From JANQHS01 sp965227315 (GTDB lineage: Bacteria > Bacteroidota > Bacteroidia > Cytophagales > CCMP332): a stretch of DNA of 64,000 nucleotides. Below, one piece after another: positions 51,271 through 59,438 of this stretch (its first letter is position 1; every line of letters starts with the position of its first letter). Location: positions 2,232,001-2,296,000 of the forward strand of contig OZ245737.1 in NCBI GenBank assembly GCA_965227315.1. Reading direction: 5' to 3'. The notes beneath the pieces were generated by a model. It saw nothing but the letters and a program-made list of their open reading frames with translations, did no database searches and was not told the origin of the DNA. Both the position numbers and the translations under genes were made by a program.

Positions 51271-52122
51271 CTATTCGAGTTCCATCCTTCTTTCAGTAAT
51301 AAACCGCATGATTTTTTTGATCGATTCATCTGAGTCCTGTCCAATCCAAAAAAGGTGACCCCATTCGTTTTCCAATCCAATGATTGTTGAGTTACTTATG
51401 CATTTATGAGAATGAACCGCATGCTCATAAGGAACACTATTGTCATTCTTGCTATGGATTATGAGGCTTGGCGCCTTTATCCTTTTGAGAGATTCCTCGT
51501 TGATGGTTTGGTCAATATCGTTTAAGAAGCCATTTTTTGAACCATACTTTTTTAATGCCAAAACAAGTTCTTCAATATCTGCCTTTTTCAGCTTGTGTTT
51601 TGGATATTTTGAGAATTGGGGATAAAAGCTATTCGTGATCATTCTTGGAAAAATACTGGAAAAGAATTTGACCATGGCCCAGGTGACTCCTCCAATTTTG
51701 GGATGAAACATTATTTGAGCCATCTTATAGGTTTTGTCTTCTGGATCAAGCCATTTTTTTGAAACCGCTGAAGCAAGTATCAGTTGATCAACTTTGTTCG
51801 GATACTTACCAGCAAACTCTATAGCCGTAAGGCCACCCGCTGAAATACCGTAGATAATGGCTTTTTCGATCGATAAACGAACCAGCAGTTCGCAGATGAG
51901 GTCGGCAGCTTTTCCTGGAGTATAATTATCGGCTAATGGGGTTTTTCCATAACCCGGTCTGGATGGCGTGATTAGCCGATATTTTGTTAGGTCGAATCCT
52001 TTGTGGCCAAGTGTTTCATGACAATTGGAGTGTCCACCGTGAATAAAAACGATCGGGGTGCCATCTCCGATCGAACTGAATTCAATTTCTCCAAGATCCG
52101 TATTGATTACCGAGCTGTTCAT
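51271..52122 (-). CDS. Cytoplasmic alpha/beta hydrolase
   Basis: A 283-residue alpha/beta hydrolase: oxyanion PIVFIHGGHSNCH, nucleophile IYGISAGGLTAIEFA (G-I-S-A-G), catalytic Asp in SLIIHSKNDNSVP and His in NEWGHLFWIG. No signal peptide. Substrate unknown. Confidence 0.9.
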   Translation of the reverse strand: MNSSVINTDLGEIEFSSIGDGTPIVFIHGGHSNCHETLGHKGFDLTKYRLITPSRPGYGKTPLADNYTPGKAADLICELLVRLSIEKAIIYGISAGGLTAIEFAGKYPNKVDQLILASAVSKKWLDPEDKTYKMAQIMFHPKIGGVTWAMVKFFSSIFPRMITNSFYPQFSKYPKHKLKKADIEELVLALKKYGSKNGFLNDIDQTINEESLKRIKAPSLIIHSKNDNSVPYEHAVHSHKCISNSTIIGLENEWGHLFWIGQDSDESIKKIMRFITERRMELE

Positions 52123-52245
52123 TTATTGTTTTCTCGGCCTGGCCGTAAGTGCTCTTTGTTTTGCCCGAAGCTGACTTTTACTCATCACTAGCCCCGTTTA
52201 TTGGCAAATTTCATACTCCTGCAAACCGGGCTTCTTGGAGAGCAC

Positions 52246-53193
52246 CTATTGCAGATTCAGCTTAACGATGATAGGATTATGGTCTGAGATATTCTCATCA
52301 TTGGTTTCCAGAATGCTGGTTTTGATGCCGGACTCGGTGGTTAATCCCTGGGAAACCAGGATATGATCAATTTGCTCCTGTTGGCCCAGATAGTTGTAAG
52401 TCCACCTGACATCATAGTTTTCGAAATAATCGCTGTTTCCCGTTTGGATCAACTCCTCGTATATATCGTCAAAACCCCGGATACGGTACAGGGTAGGACT
52501 TCCTCTCTCGGAATTCAGATCTCCTGTAACAATTACTCTTTTTCCCTGATTGAGCTGCCGGACGATCGACCTCCTGGCGATACTAGCCTGAGCTATTCTT
52601 TTGGCATCGCTGTCAAATCCGCCCCGCTCGCTTTTCAGGTGTAGAACGAAAATATCAATGTCTTTTTCGTTGACCGTGACTGTGACCTTCATGCCCTTGC
52701 TGATTCCGGTTTCGTCCTCAACATCTCCATCCAATTCTTCCAAATAGATTGACCTGCCAGGGATTTCCGGCCAGCTGTCCTTGATCGGATATCTGGAGAA
52801 CACCGCAACATGCTGATCTGTGAAATTATCCTTGCAATCACATACTTCCCAGTGCGCATACTCAAGGTCGATCTTCTTGAGTTCTTCCAATAAAACTTCC
52901 AGATCCTCCGCTCCACCTACCTCCGTAAGGGTAAGAATATCGGCATCAATGCTTTTGATCATCTGAGCCACATTGGCGGAAGCTTCCTGCAATTTTGCTG
53001 CGCGGTTTTCTTCCTTTTCCCAGTACTTCTGAACCTTTTTGGGTTCGCGGGTTATGTCAAATTGCAATCCGTACTTGATGTGGACCCTGGACAGGTTCAG
53101 GAATTCTGCATTGAAGGTTGCAACGGTTATTTCCTGTGAAAAAACCGGTATGAAGCAAAAAAAGCAGAACAGATAGAAGAGGAGTCGTTTCAT
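52246..53193 (-). CDS. Secreted endonuclease/exonuclease/phosphatase-family protein
   Basis: A 315-residue protein (start at 53193, MKRLLFYLFCFFCFIPVFSQ as signal peptide). EEP motifs: ATFNAEFLN (N), ILTLTEVGGAED (E), VTGDLNSERGSP (D-x-N) and ISDHNPIIVKL (SDH). It could be an exported nuclease or phosphodiesterase. It stands alone between a hydrolase and hupE-like gene. Confidence 0.9.
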   Translation of the reverse strand: MKRLLFYLFCFFCFIPVFSQEITVATFNAEFLNLSRVHIKYGLQFDITREPKKVQKYWEKEENRAAKLQEASANVAQMIKSIDADILTLTEVGGAEDLEVLLEELKKIDLEYAHWEVCDCKDNFTDQHVAVFSRYPIKDSWPEIPGRSIYLEELDGDVEDETGISKGMKVTVTVNEKDIDIFVLHLKSERGGFDSDAKRIAQASIARRSIVRQLNQGKRVIVTGDLNSERGSPTLYRIRGFDDIYEELIQTGNSDYFENYDVRWTYNYLGQQEQIDHILVSQGLTTESGIKTSILETNDENISDHNPIIVKLNLQ

Positions 53194-53238
53194 TGTAGTG
53201 TTTGTTAATAGCTTGTTGGGCTTAAGGTTCAATCTTCA

Positions 53239-53988
53239 TTACAAAAATACCCTTTCCACAAACCAAAATAACCCAACCAGAGCGATCATTAGGGAGACGG
53301 GAATTTGTACTCGCTGTCGGTACCAACTTTTGTTTCGGATAAACCATACCAATGCTGCTGCGGCAAATAACACCATCAACTGACCAAGCTCTACGCCGAT
53401 ATTAAATGCCAATAAGGACGGCACCAGGTTGCCTTTGGGTAATCCATATTCACTCAAAACCGTTGCAAAACCTAAGCCGTGTAGGAGGCCGAATCCGAAA
53501 ACAATAAAAGGTCGCCATTTGCTTGCTTGCTTGAACAGGCAGTTCTCAACAGCCACCCAGACAATAGATAATGCGATCATGGGTTCGACTATGCTAACCG
53601 GAGCCTGTACAAAACCCAATGCGGCCAGTGCCAGGGTGATTGTGTGGGCCAGTGTAAAAGCGCTTACCTGCCAAAGCAGGGGTCTGAATACCAGGCCGGA
53701 AAAGAACAAACCCAATACAAATAGGATGTGATCCAGCCCCTTTGGAATGATGTGCTCTATGCCTGCCTTGGTAAAGATCCAGAATTTCTCTTGCCAGGAC
53801 ATGGCCTCTAACAGCCGCATTCGCTGACGCTTTAATGCTGCGGCATATTCTTCACTTACCTGTTGATCCTGGATGTTGAGTTCCCCTTGTTCTATATCCA
53901 CAATGACAAGTTCATCCTGGGGGTGAGAAAGAACTGCAGTGCTTGAACAAATGAAGATCAGGATTGCAAAAGTCTTGAGAAGCTTCAT
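53239..53988 (-). CDS. HupE/UreJ-family membrane protein
   Basis: A 249-residue protein with a signal peptide, a short exported segment and six membrane helices. The family markers are GLDHILFVLGLFFSG, TLAHTITLALAALG and FGLLHGLGFA, with conserved His residues that could bind metal. HupE relatives import nickel or cobalt; in Bacteroidota this variant occurs without hydrogenase genes, as here. Confidence 0.88.
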   Translation of the reverse strand: MKLLKTFAILIFICSSTAVLSHPQDELVIVDIEQGELNIQDQQVSEEYAAALKRQRMRLLEAMSWQEKFWIFTKAGIEHIIPKGLDHILFVLGLFFSGLVFRPLLWQVSAFTLAHTITLALAALGFVQAPVSIVEPMIALSIVWVAVENCLFKQASKWRPFIVFGFGLLHGLGFATVLSEYGLPKGNLVPSLLAFNIGVELGQLMVLFAAAALVWFIRNKSWYRQRVQIPVSLMIALVGLFWFVERVFL

Positions 53989-54059
53989 CGGGTTAGGATT
54001 ACTCCAAACTAAAACCGGCCCGGTTTCCCGAGCCGATCTTTCAAATTTTGTCGATGATT

Positions 54060-56219
54060 TTAATCCGGTGAACCATCCAATCCTCGCACCTTCAGCAGGG
54101 CATCGATCTCAGGTTGGCGTCCGCGGAAATTGACGTAAAGATCCATGGCTTGCTCAGTAGAGCCTTTTTCGTATACGCTGGTTCTAAGCTTTGCCGCAAG
54201 TTCAGGATTGAATACATCCCCTGATTCTTTAAATGCTTCGAAGCCGTCGGAGTCGAGCACAGCAGAGTATACATAGCTATAGTATCCAGCAGAGTAACCA
54301 CCGGCGAAAATATGCGCAAAGTAGGTGCTGCGATAGCGAGGAGCGATTTCTTCGATCAAGCCGATCCTTTTCAGGGTAGCCTCTTCAAAGAGATCTGTAT
54401 CCTTGAGCTCTTCATCTGCTCTTAGGGTATGCCAGTCCATATCCAAAATCGATGCCGCCAGATATTCGGTATTCGCAAAACCCTGATTGAATTTGGATGC
54501 TTTCAATAATTTATCGATCAGCTCGTCGGGAATCACTTCACCGGTTTGATAATGAGTGGCGAAGGATTTAAGGATCTCAGGTTCGCTGGCCCAGTGTTCC
54601 AATATTTGTGCAGGGAACTCAGTAAAATCACGAGGTCCGGATGTGCCCGACATGCTGCCATAGGTTACATTGGTCAGGATACCGTGCATGCCATGACCAA
54701 ATTCATGGAACAGTGTAGTCACGTTCTCAAAACTGAGCAATGAAGGATCATCCCCTACGGGAGCCGGAAAATTGCACACGTTAACCACCACAGGACGTTC
54801 TCTGCCATCAAGATTCGATTGTCCTTTAAAACTGCTCATCCATGCACCGCCGCGTTTGTTTGAACGCGTGAAATAATCTCCCATGAAAATTCCAAGGTGT
54901 GTACCATCCTTGTCTTTCACTTCCCAAACACGTACATCAGGGTGATAGACCTTGATATCGTATAACTCGGTAAAGGTCAATCCCCATAATTTGTTTACGG
55001 TCTCAAACACGCCGTTGAGTACATTGTCCAATGACAGGTACGGTTTTAATGCAGCCTCATCCAGATCATATTTTTCTTTCCTGACCTTTTCCGAATACTG
55101 CCACCAGTCCCAGGCCGCGATTTTGAAGTCCTTACCTTCGGCATCCACCACAGCCTGCATATCAACGACTTCGGCTTTGGCTCTATCAAGAGCGGCCCAC
55201 CATAATTGCATTAAGAGATCATTAACCTCTGCGGGCGTTTTGAGCATGCGCTCTTCCAGCACGAAATCCGCATGAGTGTTATAACCCATCAATTGAGCGC
55301 GTTCGGCACGTAGCTTTGCGATTTGAGCCGCGATCACCTTATTATCTGTCTCGTTGTCATTATCGCCCCTCTGCACATAAGCTTTATATAACTGCTCTCG
55401 TAGGTCCCGGCGGTCAGACTCGGTCAGGAATGGGTACATGCTGCTGCGATGCGGGGTAAAGACATATTTGTCTTTGTATTTTGCCTTATCCTCCTCTGTT
55501 TCTGCATTCTCCATTTTTTGAGCCGCTGCTTCGGCTGCTGCTGCGATAACGCCTTCAGATAGGCCGTCCAGGTCATCTTCATCTAAGACCAGTTCGAAGC
55601 CATTCGTTTCAGCCAAGAGATTCTGACCAAATGTTGTCAATAGCTCGGAGATCCTGGAATTGATCTCTGTTATTTGAGCCTTTTCTTCTTCGCTCAGCAA
55701 AGCACCACTGCGAACAAATGACTTTCGTGTGTCTTCCAAAAGCTTGCGTTGCTCATCGCTGAGATCAAGGTCCTCGCGTGCCTGCCAAATCGTTTCCACA
55801 CGCTGAAAAAGACCCTCATTCAAGGATATCTTGTCGTTATGAGCTGATAGCATTGGACTTAGTTCACGCTGTAGCTCTTGCATAGTCGGATTGGTATTTG
55901 AACTGACCAGGTTGCTGAAAACCCGCCCCACCTTAGAGAGCAGCTTTCCGGATCTTTCCAACTCTTCGAGCGTATTGGCAAATGTGGGCTCGTCAGGGTT
56001 ATTGACGATGGCATCGATTTCGGCGAGGTTTTCTTCCATGCCTTTCTCAAAGGCTGGCATATAGTGTTCATCTTTGATCCGGTCAAAAGGAGGAACACCA
56101 AAGGGGGTATCCCATTCTTCAAAAAACGGGTTGTCCGATACCTGGGTTTCCGTTTGCTCTGTTTGGGTTTGACAGGCAGCCAATAGCCCTATTCCTGCAA
56201 TGAGTAGTAGTTTTTTCAT
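54060..56219 (-). CDS. dcp: M3-family peptidyl-dipeptidase lipoprotein
   Basis: A 719-residue zinc metallopeptidase of the Dcp/oligopeptidase A type. Lipobox LAAC (residue 16). Zinc site TTLFHEFGHGMHGILTNVTY (HExxH), followed by the Glu and Gly-rich segment SMSGTSGPRDFTEFPAQILE. It removes C-terminal dipeptides from short peptides outside the inner membrane. It is close to full length for the family. Confidence 0.95.
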   Translation of the reverse strand: MKKLLLIAGIGLLAACQTQTEQTETQVSDNPFFEEWDTPFGVPPFDRIKDEHYMPAFEKGMEENLAEIDAIVNNPDEPTFANTLEELERSGKLLSKVGRVFSNLVSSNTNPTMQELQRELSPMLSAHNDKISLNEGLFQRVETIWQAREDLDLSDEQRKLLEDTRKSFVRSGALLSEEEKAQITEINSRISELLTTFGQNLLAETNGFELVLDEDDLDGLSEGVIAAAAEAAAQKMENAETEEDKAKYKDKYVFTPHRSSMYPFLTESDRRDLREQLYKAYVQRGDNDNETDNKVIAAQIAKLRAERAQLMGYNTHADFVLEERMLKTPAEVNDLLMQLWWAALDRAKAEVVDMQAVVDAEGKDFKIAAWDWWQYSEKVRKEKYDLDEAALKPYLSLDNVLNGVFETVNKLWGLTFTELYDIKVYHPDVRVWEVKDKDGTHLGIFMGDYFTRSNKRGGAWMSSFKGQSNLDGRERPVVVNVCNFPAPVGDDPSLLSFENVTTLFHEFGHGMHGILTNVTYGSMSGTSGPRDFTEFPAQILEHWASEPEILKSFATHYQTGEVIPDELIDKLLKASKFNQGFANTEYLAASILDMDWHTLRADEELKDTDLFEEATLKRIGLIEEIAPRYRSTYFAHIFAGGYSAGYYSYVYSAVLDSDGFEAFKESGDVFNPELAAKLRTSVYEKGSTEQAMDLYVNFRGRQPEIDALLKVRGLDGSPD

Positions 56220-56259
56220 TCCTGATTTTATTTTCGGATGGGTAAAGGTAGTTGTTCCG

Positions 56260-56280
56260 GGTATTCGAACCCCGAATACC
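56260..56280. repeat. Perfect 8-bp inverted repeat
   Basis: GGTATTCG, AACCC, CGAATACC. Short hairpin without T-run in the leader region of dcp, downstream of the 148-residue membrane protein. It could be a regulatory or transcript-end structure. It looks like a T arm but no tRNA surrounds it. Confidence 0.5.
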
Positions 56281-56358
56281 TCATAGCTTAGGTTTAAAAC
56301 TTATTTAATTGGTATATCTCCTTGTTGATGAGGTTCCTGTCGTTCTGAAAACTTAGAA

Positions 56359-56805
56359 TCAAAGAATAAGGTCGCTCCTTCGAATCTGTCCTCCCAAGTG
56401 AGCCGTGTACAGAATAACCAGGGTGTTGATGATCAGCAACACAAGCAGTACATGGGCTATGAATCGGGGAGGCTTCTCTTCTTGCAAGATACTCGCCCAA
56501 CCCATGATCCCCAGCAAACCTGTAATGACCTGGATCACAAAAGCTGCTCTTCCCCAAAGCGCATGATCTTCGACCAGGTCCTGAGGAAAAGAAACCAAAA
56601 TGCCCTTGGTCCAATTTGCCGCTTCCGGCCCGGTAAAATAGGCGACTGCCGTGATCATGGCCAGAATGATCAATCCCCTAAAGTTGCCTTTCCATGGTTT
56701 GGCGTCCAAGGGGCTTTGCCTGTGGATCAAGGCTCTGTAGGCCAGCCATGGAGTTCCAATTACAGGGATGTGAACTAAAACGATATGGATCCAATTGGCT
56801 AGCAC
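56359..56805 (-). CDS. Four-helix membrane protein, DUF2231-like
   Basis: A 148-residue membrane protein. Conserved-looking His residues lie in the first helix (IHIVLVHIPVIGTPW), at EDHALWGRAAF and in the last helix (LYTAHLGG), a pattern compatible with haem or quinone contact in DUF2231-like proteins. The gene is 36 bases downstream of the next membrane-protein gene, so they may be co-transcribed. Confidence 0.6.
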   Translation of the reverse strand: MLANWIHIVLVHIPVIGTPWLAYRALIHRQSPLDAKPWKGNFRGLIILAMITAVAYFTGPEAANWTKGILVSFPQDLVEDHALWGRAAFVIQVITGLLGIMGWASILQEEKPPRFIAHVLLVLLIINTLVILYTAHLGGQIRRSDLIL

Positions 56806-56841
56806 CTTATTGCAAGGATGGAATTATCGTTGTAGCCTTTG

Positions 56842-57714
56842 CTATTTTTCAGCTCCTGTTTTGATCGCTTCTTTTGGATCAATACCCTGATCCACTTTGT
56901 CATAATCCAGAGTAGATCCTCCCATACTATGCGGGATCAAATAGACAACGGTCATGACCACCGCTGCTGCCAGGACTGCCGCCCTGCTTATGTTCTCCTT
57001 CTTTTTGGGTTTGAACCCGATGATGGCAAGAGCCAATGCCCAGGCGACCCACATGATGAGCATTTTATTATCCGTAAAATCCCCGCCAAAGGGAAAGCCG
57101 GTCCAATATTCACCAAAGGCGCTCTTTTGTACCAAAGGTCCCAATATCATTCCGCCAATTGTCATAGCCGTGAAGGCTGTTACGGTCCAGCGACGCATAG
57201 AATCATGATCAAAGACCGCGCTTAGCCCGGCCCGGATACCGAAGATGATCACAATGATCATCATGACCACATGAGGCACCAGGATAAAGTCCGAAACAGG
57301 ATCCTTATACCTTAAAACGATATTCTCCTCTCCCTTTTCGGGAATATTGAACTCTTGTCCATCGATGCTTCCGGTAATGAAATACTCCATCTTACCGGCG
57401 GCCGGTTGCACGGGCAGTTGGGCTGTGAATTTTTGGTTTTCATCCAGACTGAAGTCCAGCTTTGTAACCGCATCCTTGGTCCGGTAGCGTTTATAATGCA
57501 ATGTAGCATTGTAATCGGCATCATCGATGTGCGGCAATTCAATCTTTGCCCCCTGGGTGGTTTCCTGAGAACGGAGCAGTTCATACTTATGGCTATTTCC
57601 ATTGGACTCCAAATACCCCTTGAATTCATAGGTAGGTCCCGTACTCCTTTGATAGATCATAGCGGCCGCAGCCAAAAGGACTGCTGAAGCCCATAAAAGT
57701 ATTTTCTTAATCAT
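56842..57714 (-). CDS. Conserved membrane protein with exported beta-domain
   Basis: A 290-residue protein: an N-terminal helix, an exported beta-rich domain (residues about 25-135; YEFKGYLESNGNSHKYELL), then four membrane helices (FILVPHVVMMIIVIIFGIR, MLIMWVAWALALAIIGF). I know it only as a Bacteroidota-conserved protein of unknown function. It is probably in a unit with the DUF2231-like gene downstream, and lies downstream of sucAB. Confidence 0.65.
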   Translation of the reverse strand: MIKKILLWASAVLLAAAAMIYQRSTGPTYEFKGYLESNGNSHKYELLRSQETTQGAKIELPHIDDADYNATLHYKRYRTKDAVTKLDFSLDENQKFTAQLPVQPAAGKMEYFITGSIDGQEFNIPEKGEENIVLRYKDPVSDFILVPHVVMMIIVIIFGIRAGLSAVFDHDSMRRWTVTAFTAMTIGGMILGPLVQKSAFGEYWTGFPFGGDFTDNKMLIMWVAWALALAIIGFKPKKKENISRAAVLAAAVVMTVVYLIPHSMGGSTLDYDKVDQGIDPKEAIKTGAEK

Positions 57715-57849
57715 TTGGCCTTACGTTAAAATGGATCAACGGATTTATTGAATGAACTTGGTTGGTTTTACTTATCACGACGATGATTAGCGCTATAGAT
57801 TGACGCGAAATTAGGCAAAGAGATAACTCCTGATCCCAAACCATTGTTC

Positions 57850-59433
57850 TCAAATTCCAAGCATGAGCCTCGAAGGATCTTCCAATAACTCTTTTACCCG
57901 AACCAGGAATGTCACCGACTCTTTCCCGTCGATGATCCTGTGATCATAGCTCATGGCTACATACATGATCGGAAGTATTTGCACTTCACCGTTCACCGCC
58001 ATCGGTCTTTCGACGATGTTGTGCATCCCAAGGATTGCTGATTGGGGTGCGTTAATGATCGGAGTGCTCAGCATGGAACCAAAGATCCCTCCGTTGGTGA
58101 TGGTGAATGTTCCGCCGGTCATCTCTTCAATGGTCAGCTTCCCATCCCTTGCCTTGGTCGCCAGGTTGACGATCTCCTTCTCAATGCCATCAAAACTCAT
58201 TTGTTCGGCGTTTCGGATCACGGGCACAACCAGTCCACGATCTGTGGAAACCGCAATGGAGATATCGCAGAAGTTGTTGTAGACGATCTCATCACCATCG
58301 ATCTGAGCATTCACCGCAGGAATTTCCAATAATGCCTGGCAACAGGCCTTGGTGAAAAAGGACATGAAGCCAAGTCCTACGCCATATTTCTCCTTGAAGC
58401 CATCCTTGTATTTTTTTCTCAGGTCCATGATAGGCTTCATGTTCACCTCATTGAAGGTGGTCAGCATGGCCGTCTCGTTCTTCACCGAAACCAACCTTTT
58501 TGCGATCGTCTTCCGCAAATTGGTCATCCGCTTCCGCTCTTGGTTTCTTTCACCCGACGGAAGGGCAGGTTGCGCTCCTCCGCTCTCCGCTCCTCCGCTC
58601 CCCGCTCCTCCGCTCCCCGCTCTCCCGCTCTCCGCTCTCCGCTCTCCAGACTGATCCTGAGCCTCTTGCGGCGAAGCCTTCATTGCATCCTCCTTCGTGA
58701 TCTTTCCGCCCGGTCCTGTTCCCACCACCTGCGAAGGATCAATTCCCTTATCTGCCAGGATATTTGCTGCCAGGGGAGAAACCGCTGAGACTGAAGCGGG
58801 CTGCGGAGCGGCTGCCTTGGCCTCTTCGACCTGAGCCTCAGGAGTCGGTTCTTCTTTTTTCACCGGCGATCCCTCCGTGACATGGATCTTGCAGATCAGC
58901 TCGCCGATCTTGAGTACATCACCTTCCTTGGCCACCTGTTCCAATATGCCGTTTGCCTCGGCGGGCAGTTCAAATGTTGCCTTGTCCGATTCGATCTCGC
59001 AGATGATCTCGTCCAATTCTACAAATTCACCATCCTCCTTGATCCAGGAGCCGATCGTGACCTCGGTTATGGATTCCCCCACGGAGGTAACAAGCATCTC
59101 TTTTATCTCACCGGTTTTCGATGCACCAGCTTCACCCTCACTCTGACTCTCGCTCTCGCTCTCAGTCCCGCTCTCACTCTTCGCTCTTCCTTCCTGATTG
59201 GATTCGTCTATTTCACAAATCGCGTCGCCCACCTTCAAGGTGTCTCCTTCTTTCGCTAGGATCTTGATCTTTCCCGCTGCTTCAGCATTGAGTTCAAATG
59301 TGGCTTTGTCTGATTCCAGTTCGCAGATCACCTGATCCAATTCGACGATATCCCCGTCGTTGACACTGAATTCGCCTACGATCACCTCGGTGATCGATTC
59401 ACCTACTGCCGGAATTTTTACTACTATACTCAT
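57850..59433 (-). CDS. sucB: 2-oxoglutarate dehydrogenase E2, dihydrolipoyl succinyltransferase, with two lipoyl domains
   Basis: A 527-residue E2. Two lipoyl domains: the lipoylated lysines are K43 and K151 (each in ESDKATFEL). The linkers are Ser/Glu-rich (residues about 82-107) and Gly/Ser-rich (about 270-300). The peripheral subunit-binding domain is AVSPLAANILADKGIDPSQV, and the catalytic domain ends with the HxxxDG motif SYDHRIIDGKESV. Single-lipoyl E2o is the usual bacterial form, so two are notable. Both linkers are encoded by short tandem repeats; one contains the GGAGAGC heptamer also found at 17333. It lies 5 bases downstream of sucA, in the same operon. Confidence 0.96.
   Translation of the reverse strand: MSIVVKIPAVGESITEVIVGEFSVNDGDIVELDQVICELESDKATFELNAEAAGKIKILAKEGDTLKVGDAICEIDESNQEGRAKSESGTESESESQSEGEAGASKTGEIKEMLVTSVGESITEVTIGSWIKEDGEFVELDEIICEIESDKATFELPAEANGILEQVAKEGDVLKIGELICKIHVTEGSPVKKEEPTPEAQVEEAKAAAPQPASVSAVSPLAANILADKGIDPSQVVGTGPGGKITKEDAMKASPQEAQDQSGERRAESGRAGSGGAGSGGAESGGAQPALPSGERNQERKRMTNLRKTIAKRLVSVKNETAMLTTFNEVNMKPIMDLRKKYKDGFKEKYGVGLGFMSFFTKACCQALLEIPAVNAQIDGDEIVYNNFCDISIAVSTDRGLVVPVIRNAEQMSFDGIEKEIVNLATKARDGKLTIEEMTGGTFTITNGGIFGSMLSTPIINAPQSAILGMHNIVERPMAVNGEVQILPIMYVAMSYDHRIIDGKESVTFLVRVKELLEDPSRLMLGI
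58573..58648. repeat. Heptamer-derived repeat in the sucB linker
   Basis: On the coding strand: GGAGAGC, GGAGAGC, GGGAGAGC, GGGGAGC, GGAGGAGC, GGGGAGC, GGAGGAGC, GGAGAGC. A mixture of 7- and 8-base units keeps the frame. It encodes a Gly/Ser/Ala/Arg linker. The intergenic repeat at 17333 uses the same heptamer. Confidence 0.85.
59128..59190. repeat. Hexamer-like repeat in the first sucB linker
   Basis: GAGAGC/GAGAGT units on the coding strand encode the SESGTESESESQSEGE stretch between the two lipoyl domains. Imperfect 6-base periodicity. Confidence 0.75.
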
Positions 59434-59438
59434 TGGAA

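Noticed and set aside
56255..56285. T-arm-like hairpin containing GTTCGAAT, suggesting a tRNA
   Set aside because: No acceptor, D or anticodon arms can be built around it; it is just a short perfect inverted repeat.
58349..58788. Arg/Ser/Pro-rich plus-strand frames opposite sucB
   Set aside because: They arise from the heptamer repeat read in antisense.
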